Notes under the pieces: generated by a model
What the model saw: only the letters and a program-made list of their open reading frames with translations
Database searches by the model: none
Told to the model about the DNA's origin: nothing
Made by a program: the position numbers and the translations under genes
Part shown: one piece after another, positions 14,455-22,821 of the stretch
Layout: each line of letters opens with the position of its first letter
Numbering within the stretch: the stretch's first letter is position 1
Source of the DNA: an uncultured Alphaproteobacteria bacterium
GTDB lineage: Bacteria > Pseudomonadota > Alphaproteobacteria > Caulobacterales > Parvularculaceae
Assembly (NCBI GenBank): GCA_902826095.1
Contig: CADEDN010000032.1
Location: 1-37,989 of the forward strand
DNA length: 37,989 bases
Direction of reading: 5' to 3'

Positions 14455-17202
14455 ATGAAAATGCGCATGTCTCTCAGGACGCTGTTGAGCTGCACCTCCA
14501 TTGCGACGCTAGCGATGGTTGCGGCCGCGCCGGCGCTCGCGCAAGAGCGCGAAGGCGAAATCGCCGACGAATCGACTGACGTCGTCATCACCGTCGGCAC
14601 GCGCAGGTCTGAACGATCCGCGTCGGATTCGCCAGCGCCGATCGACGTCGTCGACGGCAAGGAACTCCTGAACCAGGGCGACAACGACATCCAGAACCTC
14701 CTCCGGACGTCGGTTCCTTCCTACAACGTCAACACCCAGCCGATTTCCGACGCGGCGACGATCGTCCGCCCGGCGAATCTTCGCGGCCTGCCGCCTGACT
14801 CGACCCTCGTTCTCGTGAACGGCAAACGCCGTCATCGCGCGGCGGTCATTTCGTTCCTCGGCGGCGGCCTCTCGGACGGCTCGCAAGGCGCCGACATCAA
14901 CGTCTTCCCGGCGATCTCGCTGAAACAGGTCGAAGTGCTGCGCGACGGCGCGTCCTCGCAATATGGTTCGGACGCCATCGCCGGCGTCATCAACTTCGTC
15001 CTCCGCGACGATCGCGAAGGCGCGTCATTCGAAGCCGAGTGGGGCCAGACCTATGAAGGCGACGGTCAGCAATGGTCGGTTTCCGGCAATGTGGGGCTGC
15101 CGATCGGACCTGAAGGCTTCGTCAATATCTCCGCAGAATATGGCGAGACAGACGCCACCGACCGCTCGGTCCAGCGCGGCGACGCCGCTGCGCTGATCGC
15201 CGCCGGCAACACCGCCGTTCAGGACATTTCAGTCAACACCGTCACAGCCGATCACGTTCAGATCTGGGGCCAGCCGAACGTCAATGACGACATCAAGGTC
15301 TTCGTCAACAGCGCGATCCCGTTCTCCGACGCGTTTGAACTCTATGCGCTCGGCAATTATGCGGAGCGGCAGGTTGAAGGCGGGTTCTTCTATCGCAACC
15401 CGAACACGCGCGGCGGCGTGTTCTCGAACGACGGCGGCGCGACCTTGCTCGTCGGCGATCTGACGCCGAACGGCACCGGCGCCTGCCCTGTCGTCAATAT
15501 CGTCAACAACATTCCGGATCCGGTCGCGCTGGCCCAGATCGTGGCGGATCCGAACTGCTTCTCCTTTGTCGAGATGTTCCCGGGCGGGTTTACGCCGCGC
15601 TTTGGCGGCGACCTCAGGGACTACTCGGTCGTCGCCGGTCTTCGCGGCGGGCTCGGCGAGCGCTTCACTTACGACTTCTCGTTCACGCGCGGCGACAGCA
15701 AGGTCGAATTCTTCATCAACAACACGATCAACGCGAGCCTCGGGCCGAATACGCCGACGTCGTTCAATCCAGGCGCCTATGAGCAGAAGGACACGAACTT
15801 CAACGCGGACTTCACCTATGCGATGCCGAACAGCATTTTCTCGTCGGATCTGAACTTCGCATTGGGTTTCGAGCATCGGAAGGAAGAGTTCACGATCACC
15901 GCGGGCGATCCTGAATCGAACCTGATCGGACCATTGGCGGCCGCCTCGGTCGCCTTCCCGGCCGGGCAGGGCTTCTCCTCAAGTTCGAACGGCTTCCCGG
16001 GCTTTACGGCCGCAGCCGCCGGCGTCGACAGCCAGAAGAACTACGCGGTCTATGGCGAAGTCGAGACCGAAATCACCGAATACCTGACCGCGCAGGCGGC
16101 CGTCCGCTATGAAGACTTCTACGACTCCTTCGGCGGCACCACGAACTGGAAGGCAGGCCTCAAATACGACGTCACGGACAATTTCCTTGTGCGTGCGACC
16201 TATTCAACCGGCTTCCACGCCCCGACGGCGGGCCAGGCGAACGTCATCAATACGACGACGCAGTTCAATGGAGCGACGCTTGTCGATCTCGGCACGATTC
16301 CGCTCTCCAGCGGAGCGGGCCAGTTCATCGCCGACCGGCTCTTCCTGTCGACTGGCGCCCGTCCGACCCTTGGGCCGGAGGAATCGCGAAACGTGTCCGT
16401 CGGTTTCGCTTTCACCGGCGGCGGCTTCGGCCTGACGGTCGACTACTTCAACATCGCCGTCAGAAATCGCATTTCGCTGTCGGACACGCAGGACTTCCTC
16501 GCGGAACTGCTCGAATTCGCAGCCGAAACGCCTGCTGTCGTCATTCCCCCGGGTTCTTCCACGAGCCAGGTTCTGAATCTCCTCAGTGCAGCCGGCAAGC
16601 TGAACGCCGCAGACTTCACGGGCTTTGAGGACCTGTCGCAGTTCTCGTTCTTCACGAACGCGTTCGATACGCGGACGCAGGGCATCGACGTCGTCGCCAA
16701 CACGTCGTTCGACATGAGCTCGAGCTGGCGCACGACGGCGGCGCTCGCTTTCAACTGGACCGACACCGACATCACCGATTTCGGGCTCGGCGGCGCGGCG
16801 CCGCTCGGCGGCGGCCGCGCCAAGCAGATTGAGGACTCGTTGCCGGCGGTGCGCGGCAATCTCACCCTCAATCACTTCATCGGACCGTTCCGCGGCCTGA
16901 CCCGCGTCAACTACTACGGCAAATTCTTCGAGTGCCATGTCGACGCGACGAACAACGCCGCGCCGCCGACTTTCTGCGACCTGCCGCATTTTGGCGGCGC
17001 TCAAGTCACCGTCGACCTCGAAGCCGGCTATGAAATCGCCGAAGGCATCGAGATCATGGCGGGCGCGCAGAACGTCTTCGACTCCTATCCGGACGAACTC
17101 GATCCAGGCACCCAAGGGGTCGTCGGTTCGCGCTATCCGGCGGTCGCGCCGGGCGGCTACAAGGGCGGGTTCTACTACTTCCGCGTTCGCGCCGACTTCT
17201 GA
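14455..17202 (+). CDS. TonB-dependent outer membrane receptor
   Basis: 915-residue receptor that imports a large ligand across the outer membrane using TonB energy. Residues 1-29 are a signal peptide (A-P-A-L-A/Q). The plug domain begins after D-V-V-I-T-V-G-T-R-R (TonB-box-like) and contains I-Q-N-L-L-R-T-S-V-P, L-V-L-V-N-G-K-R-R and V-E-V-L-R-D-G-A-S-S-Q-Y-G-S-D-A-I-A-G-V-I-N-F-V, the standard plug blocks. The rest is a long barrel ending in Y-F-R-V-R-A-D-F. There is no N-terminal signalling domain, so it is not a FecA-type transducer. AAGGAG precedes ATG 14455. No ligand-specific gene is adjacent, so siderophore, vitamin or glycan cannot be chosen. A strong terminator follows. Confidence 0.95.
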   Translation: MKMRMSLRTLLSCTSIATLAMVAAAPALAQEREGEIADESTDVVITVGTRRSERSASDSPAPIDVVDGKELLNQGDNDIQNLLRTSVPSYNVNTQPISDAATIVRPANLRGLPPDSTLVLVNGKRRHRAAVISFLGGGLSDGSQGADINVFPAISLKQVEVLRDGASSQYGSDAIAGVINFVLRDDREGASFEAEWGQTYEGDGQQWSVSGNVGLPIGPEGFVNISAEYGETDATDRSVQRGDAAALIAAGNTAVQDISVNTVTADHVQIWGQPNVNDDIKVFVNSAIPFSDAFELYALGNYAERQVEGGFFYRNPNTRGGVFSNDGGATLLVGDLTPNGTGACPVVNIVNNIPDPVALAQIVADPNCFSFVEMFPGGFTPRFGGDLRDYSVVAGLRGGLGERFTYDFSFTRGDSKVEFFINNTINASLGPNTPTSFNPGAYEQKDTNFNADFTYAMPNSIFSSDLNFALGFEHRKEEFTITAGDPESNLIGPLAAASVAFPAGQGFSSSSNGFPGFTAAAAGVDSQKNYAVYGEVETEITEYLTAQAAVRYEDFYDSFGGTTNWKAGLKYDVTDNFLVRATYSTGFHAPTAGQANVINTTTQFNGATLVDLGTIPLSSGAGQFIADRLFLSTGARPTLGPEESRNVSVGFAFTGGGFGLTVDYFNIAVRNRISLSDTQDFLAELLEFAAETPAVVIPPGSSTSQVLNLLSAAGKLNAADFTGFEDLSQFSFFTNAFDTRTQGIDVVANTSFDMSSSWRTTAALAFNWTDTDITDFGLGGAAPLGGGRAKQIEDSLPAVRGNLTLNHFIGPFRGLTRVNYYGKFFECHVDATNNAAPPTFCDLPHFGGAQVTVDLEAGYEIAEGIEIMAGAQNVFDSYPDELDPGTQGVVGSRYPAVAPGGYKGGFYYFRVRADF

Positions 17203-17224
17203 TCGGCGAGGCTATCAACGACAG

Positions 17225-17254
17225 AAAAGGGGCGCAGCGCTGCGCCCCTTTTTT
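17225..17254 (+). terminator. Terminator of the TonB-dependent receptor gene
   Basis: Perfect palindrome with 12-bp arms, AAAAGGGGCGCA and TGCGCCCCTTTT, around GCGC, followed by more T residues and starting 22 bp after the receptor stop codon. The A/T tails make it symmetrical, so it could also stop minus-strand transcription arriving from the gene that ends at 17269. Confidence 0.93.
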
Positions 17255-17268
17255 ATCGCCGCCTCCGC

Positions 17269-17802
17269 TCAGCTGCGGCTGCTTGAAGTCCTCAATCGCG
17301 CCGCCGCGCTGTTCAGCAAGATTTTCGAATAGGCGCCGTGCAGCGGCAGCAACGCCGAAAAAAGCGGCGAACGGCTGTCGCCCGCTGCTTTTCGCCTCGT
17401 GACGACAGAGCCGAAATAAAGACGCGTATGCGTCGGCGATAGGCTGGAGAAGGGTTCGATCATCAGCCAGCAGCGCGTCGCCTTCAGGTAGTCGCAAAGA
17501 AGGATCTGGTCGGCGGCGCGCTCCTCGACGGACCACGCGGCGAAGTCGTCGCGAACGCCGGACGCGAGCGCGCGCCAATCAGCGGGGACCGAAGGCTTGC
17601 CGATCGCCTTCAGGAACCAGCGTTCAGGCTGAAAGGCGCGCGCGCTGAAAAAGGCCGCGATAAGGCCGTCAATGGCGACGGCGCCGGCTAAATCAATTGC
17701 GTAGCAATCGACGTGATCGCCGCGGTTCGCGTATCGCTCGGTGAGCGCGCCGCCGGGGCGGGCATGCGCCTTCGCGCGCGCGATGAAGGCGGGGTCCGTC
17801 AC
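17269..17802 (-). CDS. Conserved hypothetical protein (DUF2867-like)
   Basis: 177-residue cytosolic protein without signal or membrane segment. The order of its motifs (D-H-V-D-C-Y-A-I-D-L, then F-F-S-A-R-A-F..W-F-L-K, D-F-A-A-W-S-V-E-E-R, D-Q-I-L-L-C-D-Y, T-R-L-Y-F-G-S-V-V and a C-terminal L-H-G-A-Y-S-K-I-L-L) recalls the DUF2867 group, but that assignment is from memory of pattern and is weak. The start is GTG 17802 with AGGA a few bases before it. It lies 25 bp after terC and is probably the last gene of a hemH-terC-orf operon. Function unknown. Confidence 0.72.
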   Translation of the reverse strand: MTDPAFIARAKAHARPGGALTERYANRGDHVDCYAIDLAGAVAIDGLIAAFFSARAFQPERWFLKAIGKPSVPADWRALASGVRDDFAAWSVEERAADQILLCDYLKATRCWLMIEPFSSLSPTHTRLYFGSVVTRRKAAGDSRSPLFSALLPLHGAYSKILLNSAAARLRTSSSRS

Positions 17803-17827
17803 TTGATTCCTGCTCCTCCCGCGCCGC

Positions 17828-18604
17828 TCAATGCCCCGGCGAAGGCTCCGTCTTGCGCCTTGCGCGGATGTTCAAGAGTTCGACGAAGAGCGAGAAGGCG
17901 ATCGCGAAATAGAGATAGCCGCGCGGGATGTGGAATCCGGCGCCGTCGGCGACGAGCGCGACGCCGACAAGCAAGATGAAGGCGAGCGCCAGCATCTTCG
18001 TCGTCGGATGATCTTCGATAAAGCGGGCGAGCGGCGTCGCCGCAACCGCCATCACGATCGTCGACAAGATGACGGCGGCGAACATCACCGGCAGCAAGTT
18101 GGTCATGCCGACGGCGGTGATGACGCTGTCGAGCGAGAAGACGATGTTGATGACGAACAGCTGAAGGATGACGCCGCTGAAGGACGATTTGGCGTTCGCC
18201 TTCTCATGGCCGGCGCCTTCGACCGCGGCGTGAATCTCCTGCGTTCCCTTCCAGAGCAGGAACATGCCGCCTGCGAGCAGGATAAGGTCCTTCATCGTTA
18301 CGTCGGCGAAAGCGTGCTGCGCGTGCTCGTCGCCATGCGCGACGAATTTCGCGAGCCAGTCAGGCAGATGGAACAGCGGCTCCTTGTCGAGGCCGATGAT
18401 CCAGAAAATCCCGCCGAGCATCGCGATCCGGAGGAACATCGCGCCCCAGACGCCGATGCGCTGCGCGTTCTTCTGGGCTTTTCCCTTGAGATTGCCGACG
18501 GCGATCGACACAAAAAGCAGATTGTCGATGCCGAGAACGATTTCGAGAAAGGTCAGCGTGACAAGGCTGCCCCAGAATTCGGGCGACGCAAGAAGTTCGG
18601 TCAT
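17828..18604 (-). CDS. TerC-family integral membrane protein
   Basis: 258-residue inner membrane protein of the TerC/Alx/YkoY family. Both intramembrane acidic signatures are present: E-I-V-L-G-I-D-N-L-L-F-V-S near residues 21-33 and V-F-S-L-D-S-V-I-T-A-V-G-M in the second half; these are proposed to bind metal ions. About seven hydrophobic segments are visible, with a charged His-rich loop (H-G-D-E-H-A-Q-H) after the third. Family members are linked to manganese export, to tellurite or alkaline stress, and to metalation of exported proteins. It starts 12 bp after the hemH stop codon, so it is co-transcribed with ferrochelatase, consistent with a metal homeostasis role. Confidence 0.93.
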   Translation of the reverse strand: MTELLASPEFWGSLVTLTFLEIVLGIDNLLFVSIAVGNLKGKAQKNAQRIGVWGAMFLRIAMLGGIFWIIGLDKEPLFHLPDWLAKFVAHGDEHAQHAFADVTMKDLILLAGGMFLLWKGTQEIHAAVEGAGHEKANAKSSFSGVILQLFVINIVFSLDSVITAVGMTNLLPVMFAAVILSTIVMAVAATPLARFIEDHPTTKMLALAFILLVGVALVADGAGFHIPRGYLYFAIAFSLFVELLNIRARRKTEPSPGH

Positions 18605-18616
18605 GAGACGTTTCCC

Positions 18617-19627
18617 TTAGATCCAGCCGGCGGTTACTCGCGCAACGAGGGCTTCTAGCAGATCGATCGCATGAGGCGAATCATTGAGGCACGGAACAGC
18701 GGCGAATTTCTCGCCGCCCGCCTCATGAAACGCCTCAGCGCCGCCGATCGCGATTTCTTCAAGCGTTTCAAGGCAATCCGCCATGAAGCCCGGCGTCATG
18801 ACCGCGAGGCGCCTGACGCCCTTCGCGGCGAGATGGCGGATCGTCGCGTCGGTCGCCGGCGAAAGCCATTTCTCGGGGCCGAATTTCGACTGATAGGCGA
18901 GCGGGGCGAATTCCTCGCTCCAGCCCATCGCGGCCCTAATGCGCCGCGCGGTTTCTTCGCAATGCGCCGCATAGGGGTCGCCTTGCGCTCGCCAGCGCTC
19001 TGGCGCGCCATGGAATGACAAGATGACGCGCTCGGGCGTCCAGCCCTGGGCCGCGAAACATTGCTCGGCGGCGCGTTTCAGCGCGGCGACATAGAGCGGT
19101 TCTTCAAAGAATGGCGCGGCGATCCGGATTTCCGGCGCGCCGGTCGCGGCGCGCGCCGCCGCGACCGCGTCCTCGACGCCGCCGACGGTCGAGGGCGAAT
19201 ATTGCGGATACATCGGAACTGCCAGAATGCGCGCGCAGCCCGCCTCTTTGAGCGCCATTATCCGCTCACGGACGGACGGCGCGCCATATCGCATCGCGAA
19301 GTCGACGCGTCGGACGGCAAGACGCGCGCCGAGCGCCGTCGCCGTGTTTTTCGTATGAAAGCGCAGCGGCGATCCTTGGCCTGTCCAAATTCTGGCGTAG
19401 GCGCGCGCCGATCGCGCGGGACGCACATTGAGGATCACGCCGTGGAGCAAAGGCAGCCAGAGCCAGCGCGGATAATCGACGACCCGAACGTCGGAAAGGA
19501 ACTCCGCGAGATAGCAGCGCACGGCGTGCGCCGTCGGCGCATTCGGCGTGCCAAGATTGACGAGGAGGACGCCAGTCTCCGCGGCCCCGGCGGGCGGATG
19601 GGCGGTGCGCGGACTGCCTGAGGCCAT
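18617..19627 (-). CDS. hemH: Ferrochelatase
   Basis: 336-residue enzyme that inserts Fe2+ into protoporphyrin IX, the last step of protoheme synthesis. Signatures: L-V-N-L-G-T-P near 22-28, P-M-Y-P-Q-Y-S near 138-144, the metal-binding His206 in I-L-S-F-H-G-A-P-E, Y-Q-S-K-F-G near 245-250, and the acidic pathway E287-T-L-E290-E. Length is normal. ATG 19627 with GGAAG upstream is preferred; the frame stays open to 19765 but that extension does not resemble a ferrochelatase N-terminus. It heads a probable operon with terC and the hypothetical gene at 17269, and is divergent from the PiT-like gene. Confidence 0.96.
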   Translation of the reverse strand: MASGSPRTAHPPAGAAETGVLLVNLGTPNAPTAHAVRCYLAEFLSDVRVVDYPRWLWLPLLHGVILNVRPARSARAYARIWTGQGSPLRFHTKNTATALGARLAVRRVDFAMRYGAPSVRERIMALKEAGCARILAVPMYPQYSPSTVGGVEDAVAAARAATGAPEIRIAAPFFEEPLYVAALKRAAEQCFAAQGWTPERVILSFHGAPERWRAQGDPYAAHCEETARRIRAAMGWSEEFAPLAYQSKFGPEKWLSPATDATIRHLAAKGVRRLAVMTPGFMADCLETLEEIAIGGAEAFHEAGGEKFAAVPCLNDSPHAIDLLEALVARVTAGWI

Positions 19628-19778
19628 TTTCGCCAAACTTCCGTTGGCGGCGCCCGTCAATCCGGCCCCGCTCTTTCGATTGCGAATGTCACATAGCTGA
19701 AAGGAAATCGTCACGAAACTGAGATGAAAAAAAACGAGGTTCCGCGCGGATCTCGACCGACGCACTCGTTGCGCCGCA

Positions 19779-20771
19779 ATGGGGCATTTCGTGGAACTTG
19801 ACTATAATATCTGGGCGATCCTCGGTTTCGCCTTTGCCGCCTACGCCGTCGTCGGCAATGACGCGCTGCAGACGCTCGGCACTTTCATCAGTTCGAACCA
19901 GAAGCTCCCCTGGTGGGCGCTCTTTCTGTTCGCGGCGACGGTGCTCGCGGTCGTGTTTCTCATCGGCTGGATCCAGTTCGACGGCGATCCTTCCTGGGGA
20001 CGCCTGGCGAACGAAAAGAAATACCCGGTCTTCCATGTCGAATGGTATCATGTGATGCCGGCGGCGGCGCTCCTCATCATCACGCGCTTCGGCATCCCGG
20101 TTTCGACTAGCTTCATGATCCTTTCGATTTTCGCATCCGTTTCGGGGATGCAATCGATGATCGAGAAATCGCTCTGGGCTTACATCGTCTCCTTCGGCCT
20201 CGGTCTCGGCCTGTACGTCGTCCTCGCGCCGACCGTCGAGCGTTATTTCATGCGGACGCCGGAGAAAGCGCAAAAGCCGTTCTGGATCTTTCTGCAATGG
20301 GTGACGACGTCTTATCTCTGGGCGGTCTGGCTCATCCAGGACTTCGCCAATATCTATATTTTCCTGCCGCGAACGCTATCGGCGGGTGAGGCGAGCCTCA
20401 GCCTGCTCCTGATCGCCTTCCTATTGATGGTGACGTTCTTGTGGAAGGGCGGACCGGTTCAGCGAATCCTCAATTCAAAGACCAGCGTCTCCGACATCCG
20501 CTCGGCAACCCTCATCGACTTTTTCTACGCGTCGATCCTCGCCTATTTCGCCTGGGTGTCGAATACGCCGATGTCGACGACATGGGCGTTTCTCGGATTC
20601 ATCGGCGGGCGCGAGCTTGCGCTGGCGACGATCGACAAGGTCCGATCGCCCGGCGCGACGATGAAAATCGTCGCCACGGACGCAGGCAAGGCGCTGTTCG
20701 GGCTTGTCGTCTCGATCGGTCTCGCCGTCGGCCTGCCGCGGCTCGCGCAGGCGATGGCGGGGGCGACCTGA
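19779..20771 (+). CDS. Polytopic membrane protein with PiT (PHO4)-like motifs
   Basis: 330-residue membrane protein with about nine hydrophobic segments. Two features recall inorganic phosphate transporters of the PiT/PHO4 family: G26-N-D-A-L-Q-T-L-G-T-F near the first segment (compare G-A-N-D...G-T), and two copies of a P-V/M-S-T loop, G-I-P-V-S-T-S at 105-111 and N-T-P-M-S-T-T-W at 262-269, in equivalent places in the two halves. The usual His after the P-V-S-T-T motif is replaced. It is therefore probably a distant PiT-fold transporter of unknown substrate. ATG 19779 has a poor ribosome binding site; GTG 19791, preceded by GGGG, is an alternative start. Its stop codon abuts that of the convergent synthetase with no gap. 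Confidence 0.75.
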   Translation: MGHFVELDYNIWAILGFAFAAYAVVGNDALQTLGTFISSNQKLPWWALFLFAATVLAVVFLIGWIQFDGDPSWGRLANEKKYPVFHVEWYHVMPAAALLIITRFGIPVSTSFMILSIFASVSGMQSMIEKSLWAYIVSFGLGLGLYVVLAPTVERYFMRTPEKAQKPFWIFLQWVTTSYLWAVWLIQDFANIYIFLPRTLSAGEASLSLLLIAFLLMVTFLWKGGPVQRILNSKTSVSDIRSATLIDFFYASILAYFAWVSNTPMSTTWAFLGFIGGRELALATIDKVRSPGATMKIVATDAGKALFGLVVSIGLAVGLPRLAQAMAGAT

Positions 20772-22442
20772 TCACTCCGCCGCGCGCTTGAGCGCCGGGG
20801 CCGCGGCCTCGCCGGACTGGCGCGCCGCGAGGCGGTCGTCGATTTCAGAAAGGCGGGCCTCCCGCGCGCGCTTTTGCTCGTCGCTAAGGCCGACGCCGTC
20901 CGCGGCGAGGCGCGAGACCGCAATATAGTCGAGCTTGCCTGTGCCGAGAACGGGGACTGCTGCGACGGACACGATCTTTTTCGGGACTGCGATTTCGGGA
21001 ACGCCGTGGTTTTGCGCCCAGGCGAGAAGCAGCGCGCGGTCGGGCGAGGCCTTGTCGGTCACAAGCACGATCTGTTCGCCCTTCCGGTCGTCGGGAAGGA
21101 TCGCGGCGGCGTGCATGTTGTCGGGCCAGACCGCTGTCGCGCAGTTCTCGACGACCGCGAGCGAGACCATTTCCCCGCCGATCTTGGCGAAGCGCTTCAT
21201 CCGCCCACGGATCGACATATAGCCCTCGTCGTCGAAGGCGACGATGTCGCCGGTGTCGTGCCAGTCGCCTTCGGGCGGCTTCACGGCGCCCGGCGCGTCC
21301 GGCGTGATGTAGCCCTGCATGATGTTGGGCCCGCGCACGAAAAGCCGCTGGCCGCCGGAAAGACCTTCAACCGGCTCAAGGCGCGCAACGACGCCGGGGA
21401 GCAGCCGGCCGACCGTTCCCGCGCGAATGTCGCCCGGCTGGTTCGCGGCGAGGACGGGGCTCGCCTCGGTGACGCCGTAGCCTTCGAGCACCTCGAAGCC
21501 GAAACGGCGCTCGGCGATCTGGCGCGTTTCGTCCTTGACGCGCTCGGCGCCGCAGACCGCGATCCGCAGCGACGACATCTGCCCTTCCTCCGCCGCGCGC
21601 ATATATTGCTGCAGGAACGTGTCGGTCGCGAACAGGACCGTCGCGCCGGTGTCGAAAATCCGTTTCGGGACGATCTTCGTCTGCAGCGGCGAGGGATGCA
21701 GCACGACCGGATAGCCGTTTAGGATCGGCCAGAGCGTTCCCGCGGTCAGGCCGTAGCAATGGAAGGTCGGCAACGGATTGAAGAAAATGTCCGAGGGCAG
21801 AATTTTGACGTGTTCGGCGATCTGGTAGATGTTCGAGAGAATGTTCGAATGGCTGAGGGCGACGCCCTTGGGATCGCCTTCCGTCCCCGACGTGAAGAGA
21901 ATGATGCCGAGGCTGTCGGGATCGGGGCTCGCGGAAAACAAGCGCGGCAGGAGCGGCCCGAGCACGGCGCGCGCCTTGTCGACCGGCGTCAGCGCCTCTT
22001 TCATGTCTTCAAGATAGAGAAACTCGACCGCGCCCTTGAGGTCGTCGACGAGCCCTTCGAGCTTGCCGATCTCGATGAATTTGCGCGCGGTGACGACTTT
22101 CCTCACCTCCGCCGCGCGCGCCGCCGCCTTCAGATTGCGCGCGCCAGCGGTGAAGTTGAACATCGCGGGCGTGCGCCCCTGACTGAACGCCGCCATGAGC
22201 GCGATGACGGCGCCCGCGCCGGTCGGCAGCATGACGCCGACTTTTTCGCCCGTCGCGGTCGCGCGCGCCAGGGGCCCGCCAATCGCAAAGCTCGCTCTGA
22301 TGATTTCCTTGTAAGTGAGTTCGCGGCCGTCGCCGTCTGTCAGTGCGACGGCGTTCGCGCCTTTTTTGTGGGACGCTGCGAGCAGCGCATGGAAAATCGA
22401 TTTCCGCGCGCGCCGCTCAATGCGGCCGAGGGTCTGGTCCAT
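20772..22442 (-). CDS. Acyl-ACP/acyl-CoA synthetase (AMP-forming), Aas-type
   Basis: 556-residue adenylate-forming enzyme. The P-loop motif F-T-S-G-T-E-G-D-P-K-G is at 183-193, followed by L-P-T-F-H-C-Y-G-L-T-A-G, Y-G-V-T-E, W-H-D-T-G-D and the hinge R-G-R-M-K-R-F-A-K-I-G-G-E-M-V-S-L. The last segment and V-P-E-I-A-V-P-K-K-I...V-L-G-T-G-K-L-D closely resemble the acyl-ACP synthetase half of Aas (acylglycerophosphoethanolamine acyltransferase/acyl-ACP synthetase); the acyltransferase half is absent. It probably activates free fatty acids for phospholipid repair or uptake. Candidate starts are ATG 22442 (AGGGG 8 nt upstream, preferred) and ATG 22448. Two TetR-like operators overlap its predicted promoter. 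Confidence 0.88.
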   Translation of the reverse strand: MDQTLGRIERRARKSIFHALLAASHKKGANAVALTDGDGRELTYKEIIRASFAIGGPLARATATGEKVGVMLPTGAGAVIALMAAFSQGRTPAMFNFTAGARNLKAAARAAEVRKVVTARKFIEIGKLEGLVDDLKGAVEFLYLEDMKEALTPVDKARAVLGPLLPRLFSASPDPDSLGIILFTSGTEGDPKGVALSHSNILSNIYQIAEHVKILPSDIFFNPLPTFHCYGLTAGTLWPILNGYPVVLHPSPLQTKIVPKRIFDTGATVLFATDTFLQQYMRAAEEGQMSSLRIAVCGAERVKDETRQIAERRFGFEVLEGYGVTEASPVLAANQPGDIRAGTVGRLLPGVVARLEPVEGLSGGQRLFVRGPNIMQGYITPDAPGAVKPPEGDWHDTGDIVAFDDEGYMSIRGRMKRFAKIGGEMVSLAVVENCATAVWPDNMHAAAILPDDRKGEQIVLVTDKASPDRALLLAWAQNHGVPEIAVPKKIVSVAAVPVLGTGKLDYIAVSRLAADGVGLSDEQKRAREARLSEIDDRLAARQSGEAAAPALKRAAE

Positions 22443-22581
22443 GATCATCGCCCCTGTTGAAAGCGAGGCTCCCCTCAGCCCCAAAGCCGACGTTCCCGAA
22501 CGCGCACGGCTTATTGCGCCATGTTACAAGATGGAGAGTCGGCGGCCAAGCGCAAGCTGTTCGCCTCTCCCGCGCACTCGA

Positions 22582-22601
22582 ATGAGTGAGCGTTCACTCA
22601 T
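22582..22601. promoter_or_regulatory. TetR-like operator 1 at the synthetase promoter
   Basis: ATGAGTGA and TCACTCAT form perfect 8-bp arms around GCGT. It shares the half-site GTGA with operator 2 and overlaps the predicted -10 element (CATATG, 22599-22604) of the minus-strand promoter. Dyads of this size and sequence type are typical for TetR-family repressors; no such regulator gene is in the window. Confidence 0.7.
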
Positions 22602-22621
22602 ATGGGTGAAGACGGAGCTGG

Positions 22622-22640
22622 TCGCAAGTGAGCGCTCACT
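22622..22640 (-). promoter_or_regulatory. TetR-like operator 2 and -35 element of the synthetase promoter
   Basis: AGTGAGCGCTCACT (22627-22640) is a perfect 14-bp palindrome. Read on the minus strand it runs directly into TTGCGA (22627-22622), a -35-like element 17 bp from CATATG (22604-22599). The centres of operators 1 and 2 are 42 bp apart, four helical turns, so two repressor dimers could bind the same face of the DNA. Confidence 0.65.
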
Positions 22641-22789
22641 ATCGTTCGTTGAGTTCCTCGTTTCGAGGGCGCGGAGTTGGTGGGGTCGACCCCCATTTTC
22701 CGGCGGCGACGCGAGCAGTGACTTATTTTTCTCGCAATAGTGGAAAAATTTTCTCTTTAAAAACAATAGACTAAAGAGATTCGTCCAAC

Positions 22790-22821
22790 TTATCCCCACT
22801 TTATCCCCCATGTTATCCCAC
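22790..22821 (+). other. Cluster of DnaA-box-like 9-mers
   Basis: TTATCCCCA (22790), TTATCCCCC (22801) and TTATCCCAC (22813) are direct repeats 11 and 12 bp apart, about one helical turn. Against the standard DnaA box TTATCCACA they match at 8, 7 and 6 of 9 positions. They sit beside an AT-rich block that stands out from the GC-rich surroundings. Binding by DnaA is a hypothesis. Confidence 0.4.
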
